The notes under the pieces were generated by a model. It saw only the letters and a program-made list of their open reading frames with translations, did no database searches and was not told where the DNA came from. From contig MOWL01000071.1 of the NCBI GenBank assembly GCA_002110485.1, forward strand, positions 248,001 to 312,000: a stretch of 64,000 nucleotides of DNA. Reading direction: 5' to 3'. The stretch comes from Emergomyces orientalis (Eukaryota > Ascomycota > Eurotiomycetes > Onygenales > Ajellomycetaceae). Made by a program: the position numbers and the translations under genes. Shown one piece after another: positions 34,360 to 45,061 of the stretch. Each line of letters opens with the position of its first letter. Position 1 is the first letter of the stretch.

Positions 34360-35382
34360 ACTGTTTATTTTATGGGTTGTTAGTTGTGGGAGGCAGAAGC
34401 GAAATAAATACCCTTTCTCCGTCGTTACCCCTGACCATCCTCTCCCCCAGACACATTGGCTTCGTACTTCGGGACATGCATATAAACACAAATCTATACA
34501 TATGCCCTTTTTCAATGGTGAAGTGCAAATGTTTTTATATACCAATCGGAAATGATTCCCATATACTGTTTGCATGGTTTTGTTGGCCTACGCTTTATTC
34601 CTTCATGCGGAAAATTGTACGCATGCGTGGATTCTTTTCTCTTGATACAAACTAAAATTTGATTGCATTGGGGAAACGTGCTCCCTCCTCCAGATTGATT
34701 GAAAAGATGGGGACTCTGCGCGAGATTTCCGCTCTTGGGTGCTCGTCGACTTGGACGGCGATAGCAGACACTCAGTGGAACCAGTTCCTTCATCCTCAGG
34801 TGGTCTCTTCACTTGCACTAGCTATATATTGATATTGCGTTCTTATTCAATTTAAAGGTGAAAAATGGTTGATATCTACACTCACCCACTGAGAGACACC
34901 GGTGTTTGCTAACTACCTAGGCACCTAGCCCCTGCTGCCAATAGACTCCATGCACCGAAAAATAAAGAAACAATGGAAAGATGAACAAAATATGAATCAA
35001 AACCATTACGCCAAAAGAATCAATCCTCAGGACTTTCGTGGCTCCCGAGGACTTGTGACAAGAGAGCTGGATCTCAATCTCCTTTGTTTCACACTATAAT
35101 CCACGCTTCCACGTTTCGATTCAGCACCGGTTTCTGCATATAGAACGTCCTGTTTCGATCCCATTCATATACGCCTTCACAACACTCAGCGGCCGAGGAA
35201 GAGGTATCATCATAGTGGATAGATAGGTATCAGGGAATGCCCTGCAACCCGAGCAGTTTTTAAACTCTGCGTTGCAACCGTGCCTTTTGGCACTAGGCGC
35301 GAGTGGCCAGCTGGTGGTTGTGGTTGTATGAGTTAGACGATAATATCCCTTCCCTTATCGTCGCACACTCTGCATATGGTAT
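34360..35382. other. 1.0-kb convergent spacer ERG10 / second Zn-cluster gene
   Basis: Contains the two 3' regions. No recognisable gene; short open frames on both strands at 34.3-34.8 kb match nothing I know and lie directly in the ERG10 3' region. Confidence 0.4.
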
Positions 35383-37062
35383 TCATATATTCGTTCCCTC
35401 CTGCCGCAACTCCTCCACCCTCCCGATCAGCCCTTGCTTCACCTGCTGCCCAACTCCCGACTGAAACACCCCACATTCGGTCCCTACCCTCGACACAACC
35501 TCCAATGGCACAACCACATACCCGCGCAACGCCTCCGGAATCCGCGCACTAATTTCAATCAACCAGCGCATCGGCGGCATCATCAGCAGCGGAAAGCGTG
35601 CCCGCTCCGGAATCACCTGTGAACGAATCGGGTAGATGAGCATCTGCAGCGCCGCGAAGTGGACAAACAACACCAAAAACACCGCGCTACCCTCCACATC
35701 CAACACCGCCCCGGGAGGCGAAACGACATATTTTTGAAAACTCGCCTCGTCCATACCGCACAAAACGCTATATGTCATCTGGAGTGAAATTAACGCATCG
35801 ATCCACTCTCGTCGCTGTAATGCCTCCATTGCATCGAGGATGGCCGCGTGATACCTCTGGTGACATTCGTGTCGGAGCAGCGGTATCACGGCCCTCAATG
35901 CATCCGCCGCGCGCTTGACAACGCATCTGTCAACTTTAGCGTTGATTCCGTTGTTGTCATGATCATCGTCGCAATCCGCATTATCATCATTGCCGGAGAT
36001 GAGATGTGGGAAGCGCATGCGCAGGTCGGAATCTTTCAAATTTAGCGGTAAGCAGTGAGAGTCTAAGCCGCTTGCGGCTGCGATGTGGCCCTTTATCCGC
36101 GCGCAGCCACGGATTAGGATGAGGAAATCGGTGAAGCCGTCGCACAAGTGGGCCGATTGCATTGTCAGGGCGTAGCAGGCTGCTAGCATGGCATTTAGTT
36201 CGGGGAAGTTGGCGGTGAGTTCGGTCGGGGTGGGCTCGGCGGTGGGATCGACTTGCGGCTGCTTGTCCATTGCTTGCTGGAGACCGCGGAGGGCGAGGCC
36301 GCGGTGGGCTAACATGACTGCGTAACCGTGCCTTTCCTCAGGGCCTGAATTGTCGGTGGTTACAAGAGTGAGGTGCGAGGCGCCTAGGGAGAGGATGGCG
36401 TGCATAAGGAATTCGTGCTTTTTTTTTGAGGGTTGGGGGGTCAGCTGGGATGGTCATATACGGGGCGCTCGAAGAGATGGATAAAAACTACCTGGTGGGC
36501 GAGAAGGGGTATCTCGGTGATCCACACCGTATCAGAGCCATATGGCAAATACGGATACGCTGAAACCATGTAGTGGTGGAAGAAGCGCATATCATCGATT
36601 GTGAAGAAAGGGGGAAACTGTGGTGGCGCGGCAACTGGCTTGCTAGACTGTGGAGGTAGCAGTGCCTTTGCAAAATGTACGGCGGCAGCATAATTCTTGT
36701 TGTTATAATTTGGCTGCAGACGCCGGGTGATTTGCTGCGAATTCGATTTAAATTGGGAGGGATAGACACAATCGAGCTGTCTCAACCTGCAATTGTCGCA
36801 TATTGGTCGTGTTTCGGGGCACTTTTTTTTTATATGTATTATATGAGAACGACATACATCAAATAATATTTTTATTATTATTTTTATTTATTTTTATTTT
36901 TATTTTTTAAATTGAGATAGAAAGTCCTATCGCTGAACGGATTTCACGTACCTTTACCCTCCGAGCTTTACAGGTATAGCAGCCGGTACGGGATTTAGTA
37001 TGGGGCTTCCTGTTGATGGTCGGAGCGGTACCACGCGGGGTCTCTTCGGTGGCATGTGTCAT
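35383..37062 (-). CDS. Zn(II)2Cys6 transcription factor (Upc2-like class)
   Basis: Three exons on the minus strand: 36952-37062, 36492-36821, 35383-36417; 491 residues. The start at 37062 gives MTHATEETPRG, then HTKSRTGCYTCKARRVK. Exon 2 completes the cluster with CPETRPICDNC and RLRQLDCVYPS. The spacing is exactly C-x2-C-x6-C-x6-C-x2-C-x6-C. No fungal_trans (PF04082) domain is obvious; instead there is the HEFLMHAILSLGASHL helix and the RHECHQRYHAAILDAMEAL region typical of the sterol-uptake-control group of C6 proteins. An acidic Asp/Asn-rich loop sits near 290-305. Targets are unknown. The intron splits the zinc cluster between Lys and the third Cys, and both introns end in A-tract plus AG. 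The gene is easily missed at its 5' end because exon 1 is 111 bases. Confidence 0.83.
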
Positions 37063-37277
37063 AGTTGTCGAGCTGTTCTGTTGAAGAGAAGTTGGTATTC
37101 TGCTCAGTTGATGGGGTTGGGTTCGTTGTGGTATGTTAATTCAATGTGTTTGTACGATGCCGATCTGTCCGTTTCCTGGCCGTCCGCATCCACCTTCTTT
37201 TGAACGGAAAATGCAGTATGCAGGGCTTAGTTGACTTTGTCGGATGTTTACCCAGGAAAAGGTATAGGGGGAGGTTA

Positions 37278-37297
37278 GGGGGGGGGGGGGGGGGGGG
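37278..37297. repeat. G20 homopolymer
   Basis: Twenty consecutive G, about 220 bases upstream of the second zinc-cluster gene's start. It could form G-quadruplex structures and is a likely length-variable site. Confidence 0.85.
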
Positions 37298-38830
37298 AGT
37301 TTTCCCAAGCATGCCCTGCCCGACACGTAGTATATATAATATTCCGCGCGGTATCTTCATTGCATGGATGGGTGAATTCTATGTATGGAACGCAAACAAA
37401 AGCCATCTCCACTCCGGGGACGTCAAGGGGTCTAAGTTCTGACATGTCGGGCTTCCAAAAGGTCACTAAAAACGCCCTATTAGCCTACCAAGTTCCCAGT
37501 CCCCTGGCTCTTGACCAAGGAATATCGTAGGGCGTTTCTCAGGCTCAACCATAGAATATTCTAGCTGTTGAACTAGCCCTTATGCCCCCCCCTCTTCAGT
37601 CGCCGTTGCCACGATTTTATGACTGCAAACCTCTCCGATGGCATGGCAAAGGTTCGAATACTTGATACTATTTGAAGATTCCACGAATTGTTAAAAATAC
37701 AACTTCCCACATTTTTTTGGATTTCGAGATTGAACCACAACCCGGGGGGGGTTTTTTTTATTTATTTAAGGGGGAATAATGACGAGAGAAGAACGGATTT
37801 TCCTGCCTGCTTGAACCCTTCATTTTCCAGGGCTGTTTCTTAAGCCTCTAGCTAGTTGAATATTTTCTAACTAAGATCAAATTCAGTTTAGCTAATAATA
37901 TATGTAGTTGAAGATTTGTTCGCATAACCAATTGTCTGCGACACTATCTTTGAGGTGCGACTAGGCAGAGTAGTACTGTAAGCACGGTTTTCATCCTTAA
38001 TCCGTGCAAGGTACTCCCTTTTCAAGGTATTGCTTTAGCGCGTATCAAAAACATTCGATGGCTAACGGAAGAACCGTTTTCTCAAGCTTTTTGTCCTGCA
38101 CTAAAGGAAAATGCCAACTAAATCAAATTGAGATAGCTTCATATAAAAAAACCCAGGCCTCCCCATTGTCTGGCCGTATTACTAAGAAAGCGCTAGAAAA
38201 AAACATTTTCAAAGCTCCCCAGGCTTTAAACTACTACAAATAGTAAATGCTTTTATTAACCATCAAAAATTGTGGCCCCCCCAGACCCAACACCCAACAA
38301 GAAAGTTAAGCCCAGAAATCAGATCCTGCCAGTTTATAAATTGAAGTTTCTTGGTGCCTTGGCAAGTCAAGAATTTGTGGAAATCGAATCGAACTTCCAT
38401 GATATTTAGTTCAAACAGAGCCACATACCCGACCCCAATGAACAGAATGTCCACGGAGAAATTGTTTCGTAGCTGACCGCCCGCCCCGGATTTCAAGTCC
38501 GATGGGTTTCGATAATATAATCCAGCAGCCTAGAGCGGAAATATCAGGCTAGGCTAACTTTGAACCGCCCGGAATCATGCTGGTTTCTCAGCTCAGAGAG
38601 GGCTGTGGCTATCTAAGGGTAGGGCTGGTGCAGCGAGTCGGCGACTTTGGAGCCTGGGGCAGGGAATAACAGATAAAAAAGGCACTGGGCGTGGGAAGGT
38701 TGAAAGAGGGGACAGGGTACATTGTGGTATGCAAAGCCCCCTCTACTCTACCTACTCTGATGGTATGAGAGGGTTTATGAGCGAGAAATTATGATTCTTC
38801 AATGCATGTGATTTTGCTGAATGGTTTGTC

Positions 38831-38860
38831 TCCTTCTCCTTCTCCTTCTCCTTCTTCTTC
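38831..38860. repeat. CTTCTC-type short tandem repeat
   Basis: Repeated TCCTTC units that turn into CTT units. Non-coding, in the spacer between the zinc-cluster and ZIP genes. Confidence 0.75.
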
Positions 38861-39173
38861 CATTGCCATGATTATTGAGCAGTGTAACTGTCAATTTCTT
38901 TTAATTCTGAAAGCAGGGGGTAGTTGAAAATTCTCCTGGTAAAATGGTACAATTACAACTCTTCAAGAAGTAATAGCGGTGGAAGAAAAAAGAAAAGAAA
39001 AACGAAGAATGCCAATGGCGGTAGGGTCCTTAAGGGTTAAAAAAAGTTGGATGTGGTGCAAAAAACAAGGTTGGTCATTGGCTCCAATTTTCAGTCACAA
39101 TTTTGACGCCATCATCTAAAATAATGCTCCGCACATTTTTGCAACACCCACATTTTCACCAGTTGCGTTAAGG

Positions 39174-39240
39174 TAAGATTAGATTGAGATTAGACGTTAG
39201 GGATTAGGGGGGTTAGATTAGAATTTGGGTTAGTTAAAAG
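39174..39240. repeat. degenerate telomere-like TTAG-rich stretch
   Basis: Repeated AGATTAGA, TTAGGGATTAGGGGGG and GGGTTAG words over about 65 bases, one intact TTAGGG among many near misses. It may be an old interstitial telomeric repeat or only AT/G-rich low complexity. Confidence 0.4.
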
Positions 39241-39970
39241 GTTTTAAAAAAAAATATAAATAAATAAATAAGGAGCCTGAAGCATATGAACAAATCATCC
39301 CTCCCAGGTCAGGTAGGTAACCAACTAACTACGTAGGTAGGTACAGTACTTATATAAATAGTAGTATACTCTGTCAGAACATTGAACCACGCTGAAGATC
39401 TTTCCGGCCCAAAATTCAGGTGTTGTACGCCTCAAGTTAGAGGTAGCGGGTAAATAATAGAGATGTTATGTATATGATATGATATGAGAGCAAATGGAGG
39501 GAACGGTGAAATGATTTGATTTGACTTGCAACACCCTTGCTGTAACCTTGTTTTCTCCCCAGGGAGGACAAAGTTTACTATCCCTTGACCCCCGTCCATT
39601 CTCCTCCCCGGGCACTCAGTTCTGTCCACGGAGTTAATCGGTGTTTGCCAATTACTGAGGAATTGCGACACATACATATGAAACAAAATAAAATAAAAAG
39701 AGAGCCCGGGAGGAGAGCACAATAACGATTACGCCATTCAAAAATATATAATATATATAAAGCTAATGTGCAGGGCAGGGGGTGAAAACAACATGATAAA
39801 AAGTAAAAGTGAAGTATAAACCACCAAGTGTATGATGAAAGCGGGAAGCAACCCGCCAATCCTACCAGTAATACAAAATAGAATATGTAGAATATATAGA
39901 GTATATAAAAATAAAAGCAAAAATGTGTGACCCGACCCACCTTCCCCGGTTTTTTTTTCCCCCAAGCTTT

Positions 39971-41581
39971 TCAAGCAAAAGCCCCCACAAGAGCCATAAG
40001 CACCGCCCCAGCCGCTGCTGCAATGCACGCCTCGATCCGACTCCTCCCCCGCAAAGTCTCATAGCTCCTATCGCTCAAAAAGTCCTCTGCCAACAACTCC
40101 ACCAGCCCGGCAAACAACAGCAACCCACTACTGAACGCATTCGTCATCCCCACCATCAGCAATCCCGTCGTACTGGCCGGGTCATACAGGTTATGCAGAC
40201 CTAACCCGATCGCCTGCCCGAGGGGGGTGGTGGCACCGTAAGCTAACGCCATAAGCCAGGGCTTTGGAGAAGAGGCTGGGAATAGGGCGGGAATTAGAGA
40301 GGCGATGCGCGCGCCCAGGGCAAAGCCTTCGAAGGTTTGGTGGAAGGAGATGGCGACGAGGAGGACGAGGAAGGAAGTGCCTGTGGCAACGCTGAGGGCC
40401 ATGCCGATGAAGACGCTGTGGAAGAGGATGCCGGCTTCGAGGAGGAGACATTGCAGGAGCTGCTTTTGGGCGGCTTGGGCGCTTATGGTTTGGGAAGGCG
40501 GGTGGCGGTTGTGGTGATGGGTGGGGTAGCGGTGGGGGGCGCCGGAGTCGTCGTAGCTGGAGGAGGTGTCTGGGAAAGGGTCTAATTCTTCGAGATCGAG
40601 ATCTTCCTCGTCTCCGTCTTGTGGTTCGCTGCCTGGAGTTTTCGGGAGCATTGGGGCACTACTCCCTTCCTCCGCGGCCAAATCCGGCGTCGACGGAGAG
40701 CCTATGTTTGAGGGAGAAGCTTCGTGCAGATGGGCCGTACCGCGGACCTTTCCTAACCGTAACCCCCCGCGACTATCGCCGTTTACTAGAGGTATCGAGC
40801 CGATACCATGGTATGGGGGCCTTTCTTCAATTAGAGTATCATATTCGCTCCCGTGGACGTGTTTCGCACCCCTTATGGCGAAGAACATTTCAATGGTCAC
40901 AACGATCATGACGGCGATCATAGCGACTAGGCCAGCGGTCGCTGGGTATCCCTTGTTCCAGAATCTTGGTAAACATGGGTTGGTTAGAGAGATGAAAGCG
41001 GTTGGGAGGAGGTGGACGAAGGCGGTGGCAATCAACACGCCTGTGCCGAAGTGTCTGGATAAGAAGAGGAAATGTCGGGGGATGGGGAGGCGCGGGAAGC
41101 GGCGAGCAATAATCGGGAATGAGCATGCTAGACGTAGAGCAGTGTCAGCAAAACATTTTAAATAGCAACTGGATGAAAGGCACCCAGTAGGAATAACGTG
41201 ATACACTAACCGAATGTACTGAGCACCAAAATAAGTATTAACGCCGCAACGTGTAGCGGAGTGTTATAGGAGCCGGTCCTCACACCGCTACCGCATGTTG
41301 AACCGTCTGGTGTGTTTCCGTGTGCGACGCCGTCGTCCGCTCTGCTGCCAACATACCCCCGCCGTTCCAGCTCCGCTTTCAAAATCGCAAGGGGAATATC
41401 CGTTAATGAAGAGCCTGTGCAAATTCATTTTGTTATTAGTCAAAGGATATTTCCCGCATCCTGATCCAGCTATATTATGAACAGCCACATCAAGAATGAC
41501 AACTACCATATAGGAAATGCCGAACCTACCTTCCCTTGAACCTCCGCGACCGCCATCACCACCACCGTCTGTCGCCACCAT
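39971..41581 (-). CDS. ZIP-family zinc/metal transporter
   Basis: Three exons on the minus strand: 41530-41581, 41211-41414, 39971-41127; 470 residues. The N-terminus has a short Gly/Asp-rich segment and a CGSGVRTGSYNTPLHVAALILI start to TM1. Then RHFGTGVLIATAFVHLLPTAF (TM2) and an AVMIVVTIEMFFAI TM3 segment. The long cytosolic loop (about residues 180-300) is acidic and His-rich (HRYPTHHHNRH). TM4 carries FHSVFIGMALSV and TM5 carries SFHQTFEGFALG, the metal-binding His pair of ZIPs. Three further membrane segments end at VLMALVGAFA. ZIPs import Zn2+ or related ions into the cytosol across the plasma membrane or from an organelle. The exact paralogue (Zrt1/Zrt2-like or other) is not certain. 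Intron 2 uses the donor GTTAGT. Confidence 0.9.
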
Positions 41582-42137
41582 AATTATAAGTTAAGAGACG
41601 TCGTTATCGTAATAAAAGACCCCGGGCTGTGAATTCCACCAAGTCCATGGCCCGTCAGTAAGAAATATCTGGCCCTTCTTTTTCTTTCTATCCCGGCGAT
41701 TCTGGCCGTCGTAGTTTAGGAGGTCGAAAATTAAAATTGGAAACCCGCTCGAAAGTCGTTTTCCACTTTCATACACACATTATCTTCCATATAGTCTTAT
41801 AAGATAATTGCGGTGGCTTGTATTCTTTGTCTGCTGGCCGGATGTAGTCGTCGTCATCGAGATGCGTGATATCTGTCCAAGAAAATATGTCCCTGCGTCG
41901 TCCGTTATTCGATTTGCGTTCCCCCCCCCTTTTTTTTTGTAGACAAAGCAAAAAGCAGCCAAAAAGAGAGAAAAAGAAAAAGGGGATCGTTGTATGGTGT
42001 AAATTCTGGTTTATTTCCCACCCCCAGTTTTCCTGTTTAGACCTGTATCCACCAGCAACCGTGTATTTTGGATGCGAGCCGCAAATCGCCGGTTCCGCTT
42101 GCGCTTGGCTTGGTTTTCGTATTAGGGAGAACTACTG

Positions 42138-42464
42138 ATGGTTTCCTCCTCGCTGCGAGAGAGAAAGATGCAGATAGATAGAGAAGCTTTGAGGCACGAA
42201 GTTCCGGCTGAATGGAGGAATTGCTGGGGATGTTTATTTTATTCTGGTGGTTGTAGGCTCCTCGAAGAGTCGATCAGGTTAGATGGTCGGGTGAAAAAAG
42301 CGGGCTGTGCTAATAATCATTTCAAGTCTGGGCTAGCCCTGTTGTCTGACAAGTACGAACAGTTAATTTTGGCGATGCGCACTGATGGAGACAACTGTCT
42401 TCAAGACATTTTGGAGGAGAAGAGCTTGAGAATCGAGGCAGTTCCGAGGTCCTGGGTAGATTAG
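42138..42464 (+). CDS. possible small hypothetical protein
   Basis: 108 residues starting with a true ATG (MVSSSLRERKMQIDREALRHE). The composition is protein-like: two short charged helices, four Cys, no long low-complexity tract. No family is recognised. There is no neighbour or signal to back it, and in AT-moderate spacer DNA an open frame of this size can occur by chance. Confidence 0.22.
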   Translation: MVSSSLRERKMQIDREALRHEVPAEWRNCWGCLFYSGGCRLLEESIRLDGRVKKAGCANNHFKSGLALLSDKYEQLILAMRTDGDNCLQDILEEKSLRIEAVPRSWVD

Positions 42465-43024
42465 ATGCGCAAAAGTTAACTTTTTTTAAATTTTTTTTTA
42501 AAGCTTAACCTCCAAGATATTTTAGAACTGGGAGTTAAAACGCCAGTCAACCTACTAAGCTTCTCATCTGCTCCGTTTTGAATATTCAAAAGTTCTATCA
42601 AAAGTTCTATCACTGAAATATGTATAACTACAGATGAAGACCGGATGATGGAAGAGCAAAAAAACACATCCATTGCTTGGGTGTCTGGCCCAAGAATATA
42701 TAGTGTACTCATGCCGATTACCCTCTCCACGTCTGCATATACCAGGGTAACAGCGCCCATTGATCCGCCAAAAGCCCTCCTCCATTGGTCAAAAGAGGGC
42801 AAGAGAAGGAATAAAAGAATATTCTCATTTATCATGAATATACATATGCAAATGCATAATGATGCTATTATGGTCAAGAAAGAAGAAAAATGGCGATATT
42901 ACAAGATATAACATACAATGGGGCAAGAAGATTTGATAACTAGAAAAATTATACAGACCAGTTAGTTTGGGTTGGGAGGGTTGCTTCTCTGGTTCCTCGT
43001 TTCATTCTGATTTCTTTGCGCGTA

Positions 43025-43050
43025 TGTGTGTGTGTGTGTGTGTGTGTGTG
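43025..43050. repeat. (TG)n microsatellite
   Basis: About 13 TG units in the spacer downstream of the TOS1-like gene. Confidence 0.9.
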
Positions 43051-43503
43051 GAAAGGGAGAGGCAAAAATTATACGGAGGTCCGACATACAAAAAGGAAGC
43101 CTTGGAAAATGAAGAGTCTGTGTTTTGGTTTCAGGAGAAGTTGAAGTTGAGTGGATGGAGAAGGATACACAAATGACAACCAATCAGACTACTCCTTGTC
43201 TGCCCAAGATGTTGGCGTTGGTTTTGCTTTCTTCAGACGATCCAAAAACTAGCAGGCAAACTTTCCAAAAGACATGCGACGGGGGTCTCTAGCAATCAAT
43301 TGATTTTCAACTTGCCATGGATTTGCTCGCTCTTGAAGTAACGAGAGGTCGTGTGCTGGTCTCCAAATATGTCGCCTTACCCGAACAGGACCGAAGCGCT
43401 CCTTTTCCCAAAATCGCAAAAAAAAAAAAAAAAAAAAAAAGATAAGGAGAGAAAACACGCTCTCAAAACCCAAAAAATCATTTATTTAAAATAAAAGAAG
43501 AAT

Positions 43504-45061
43504 CTACCCCAACGCAAACATCGACGCAGAGCTCTCCTCTTGCTCCAACATAGCCTCAACCTCCTTCCCGTCAAGAGTTGGCTTAAACTCGAAAGAATCA
43601 TCCAAAATCTTAATATGCGCTGAGCTACCCGCGGCATTAAACACAACAGCAAGCTTAACAGTCTTTGAAGCGGGTCTCTCGAAGTAATGGCTGTCGCCGC
43701 CGGAGATGTTACCGTGCAGCGTCGACTTGGCGCGCGTGTTACCAGCATCAAGAACCTCGAAGACATCCAGCTCGCCGCAGCCGGATTTCCAGCAGGAGCA
43801 TTCGGCCTTGCCGTATTGGAGGGTGCGGGGGATGGCGGCGTTGAGGATCCAGGCGGCGGGCATGTCTTCGTTCCATCCGGTTTTGCCGGTGACAGGCATG
43901 GAGAATTCAGCGAGGAAGATTTTGTTGTCGCCGTCGAAGCCATCTAGTAGGGTTTCATGTTAGTTAGGATTAAATTATTTGGGTATGAAGGCATGATTTA
44001 GCGAACGTACGGTAGGCAACGGTGCCGGGACGGACGGTGCCACAGTCGCCATTGCACGGCTTGTCGGTCATGATGATGACTTCCTGGTTGTCGGGGATCA
44101 TCTTGTTGTTAAGGACCTTGGGGCTGTCGGAGCCCTTGCAGCCGTCTTCGGAGGCGTAGGAGAGGGAGTTTCCAAGCACGCTGCGTAAATCAGTCAATGC
44201 CAATACTTCCCCGAAAAAAAAGAGGGGGACGCATACTAATCAAAAACACCAGATCCATCACCACCACGGTGATTCAAGAAACTAAGCCCATCGGCCTGAC
44301 CGGCGTCAGCATTGTAATAACCCTGGCGGCCCCAGTTACCAGCACCCGGGTTGACGATTGGGGCGGGTTTCTTGGTCGGGTACTTATTTCCTCCAGCTGG
44401 GGGTGAAGCCGGGGCCTGGGTTGCGCCGGCCGGGGCGGCACCACCAGCATACTGGTTGGCCCAGGAGACGACCTTGCCGTTGATGGTGGCAGTGACCATG
44501 TCACCGACGGTACGCTTTTCGTTGGCCCGCTTGTGCAGGTGTTGGTGGCCGTGGTGGCGGCGCTCGTGGATGCTGGGTTTCACTTCGCGTTTGTAGCTGC
44601 CTTCCGGGGTGCCGGAGCCGGAACCGGGGCTGTAGAAGGCGAATTGCTTCAAGTTGAGTGGGCCGCGGAAGTGCCAGGAGACCTGGTTTTTGTGTGTTTG
44701 TTAGTTGTCTGTTTGGAGTTATATGAAGGATATATATGTTCGGCCCCCCCCTCCCCCCCACACAAACACACACGCCCTAATTCCCTATTCCCAGGTTATT
44801 GAAAAGTTGACATACCTCCTCGTTCAACGGCGCCAATGGCCCACTGTACTCCTTTAGCCTAGATGAGCAGGCGCCACCATCCATGTTGATGACCTCATTG
44901 TAGGTGCCCGAGGAGCCGAAGTTGGTATAGGTGATGGCTTTGACGGCAGAGCAGTACCAGTTCCCGCCGAGTTGTTGTGCGGTACCGGGGGCACAGGCCT
45001 GGGCGGAGACGGTGGAGACGGAGGCAGCCAGTACGGCGCCAACGGCTAGCGTGGTGCGCAT
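43504..45061 (-). CDS. TOS1: TOS1-like cell-wall protein (putative beta-glucan-active, secreted)
   Basis: Four exons on the minus strand: 44816-45061, 44237-44682, 44011-44180, 43504-43943; 433 residues. The signal peptide is about residues 1-20 (MRTTLAVGAVLAASVSTVSAQ). The N-terminal domain (DUF2403 type) has GGNWYCSAVKAITYTNFG and, across the first junction, VSWHFRGPLNLKQFAFY. A His/basic and Pro/Ala/Gly-rich linker spans about 110-200, with HKR and EKR dibasic sites that a Kex2-type protease might cut. The C-terminal domain (DUF2401 type) contains EDMPAAWILNAAIPRTLQYG and ECSCWKSGCGELDVFEVL. Yeast Tos1 and Yjl171c are cell-wall proteins; a glucanase activity has been proposed for the family, so the reaction here is inferred. 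No GPI signal is evident at the C-terminus. Confidence 0.88.

Larger units (their letters stand above)
37063..39970. promoter_or_regulatory. 2.9-kb spacer upstream of the second Zn-cluster gene
   Basis: No gene supported. It contains a 20-G run at 37278-37297, a G-then-T block at 37743-37757, a CTTCTC hexamer repeat at 38831-38860, and a degenerate TTAGGG-like stretch at 39174-39240. The right third (39.4-39.97 kb) is the 3' region of the ZIP transporter, AT-rich with repeated TATATA. Confidence 0.4.
41582..43503. other. 1.9-kb spacer, ZIP transporter to TOS1-like gene
   Basis: The left part is promoter for the minus-strand ZIP gene, the right part the 3' region of TOS1. It holds a possible small open frame (42138-42464), a (TG)n tract at 43025-43050 and an A23 run at 43418-43440 next to the TOS1 end. 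Nothing else is supported. Confidence 0.4.
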
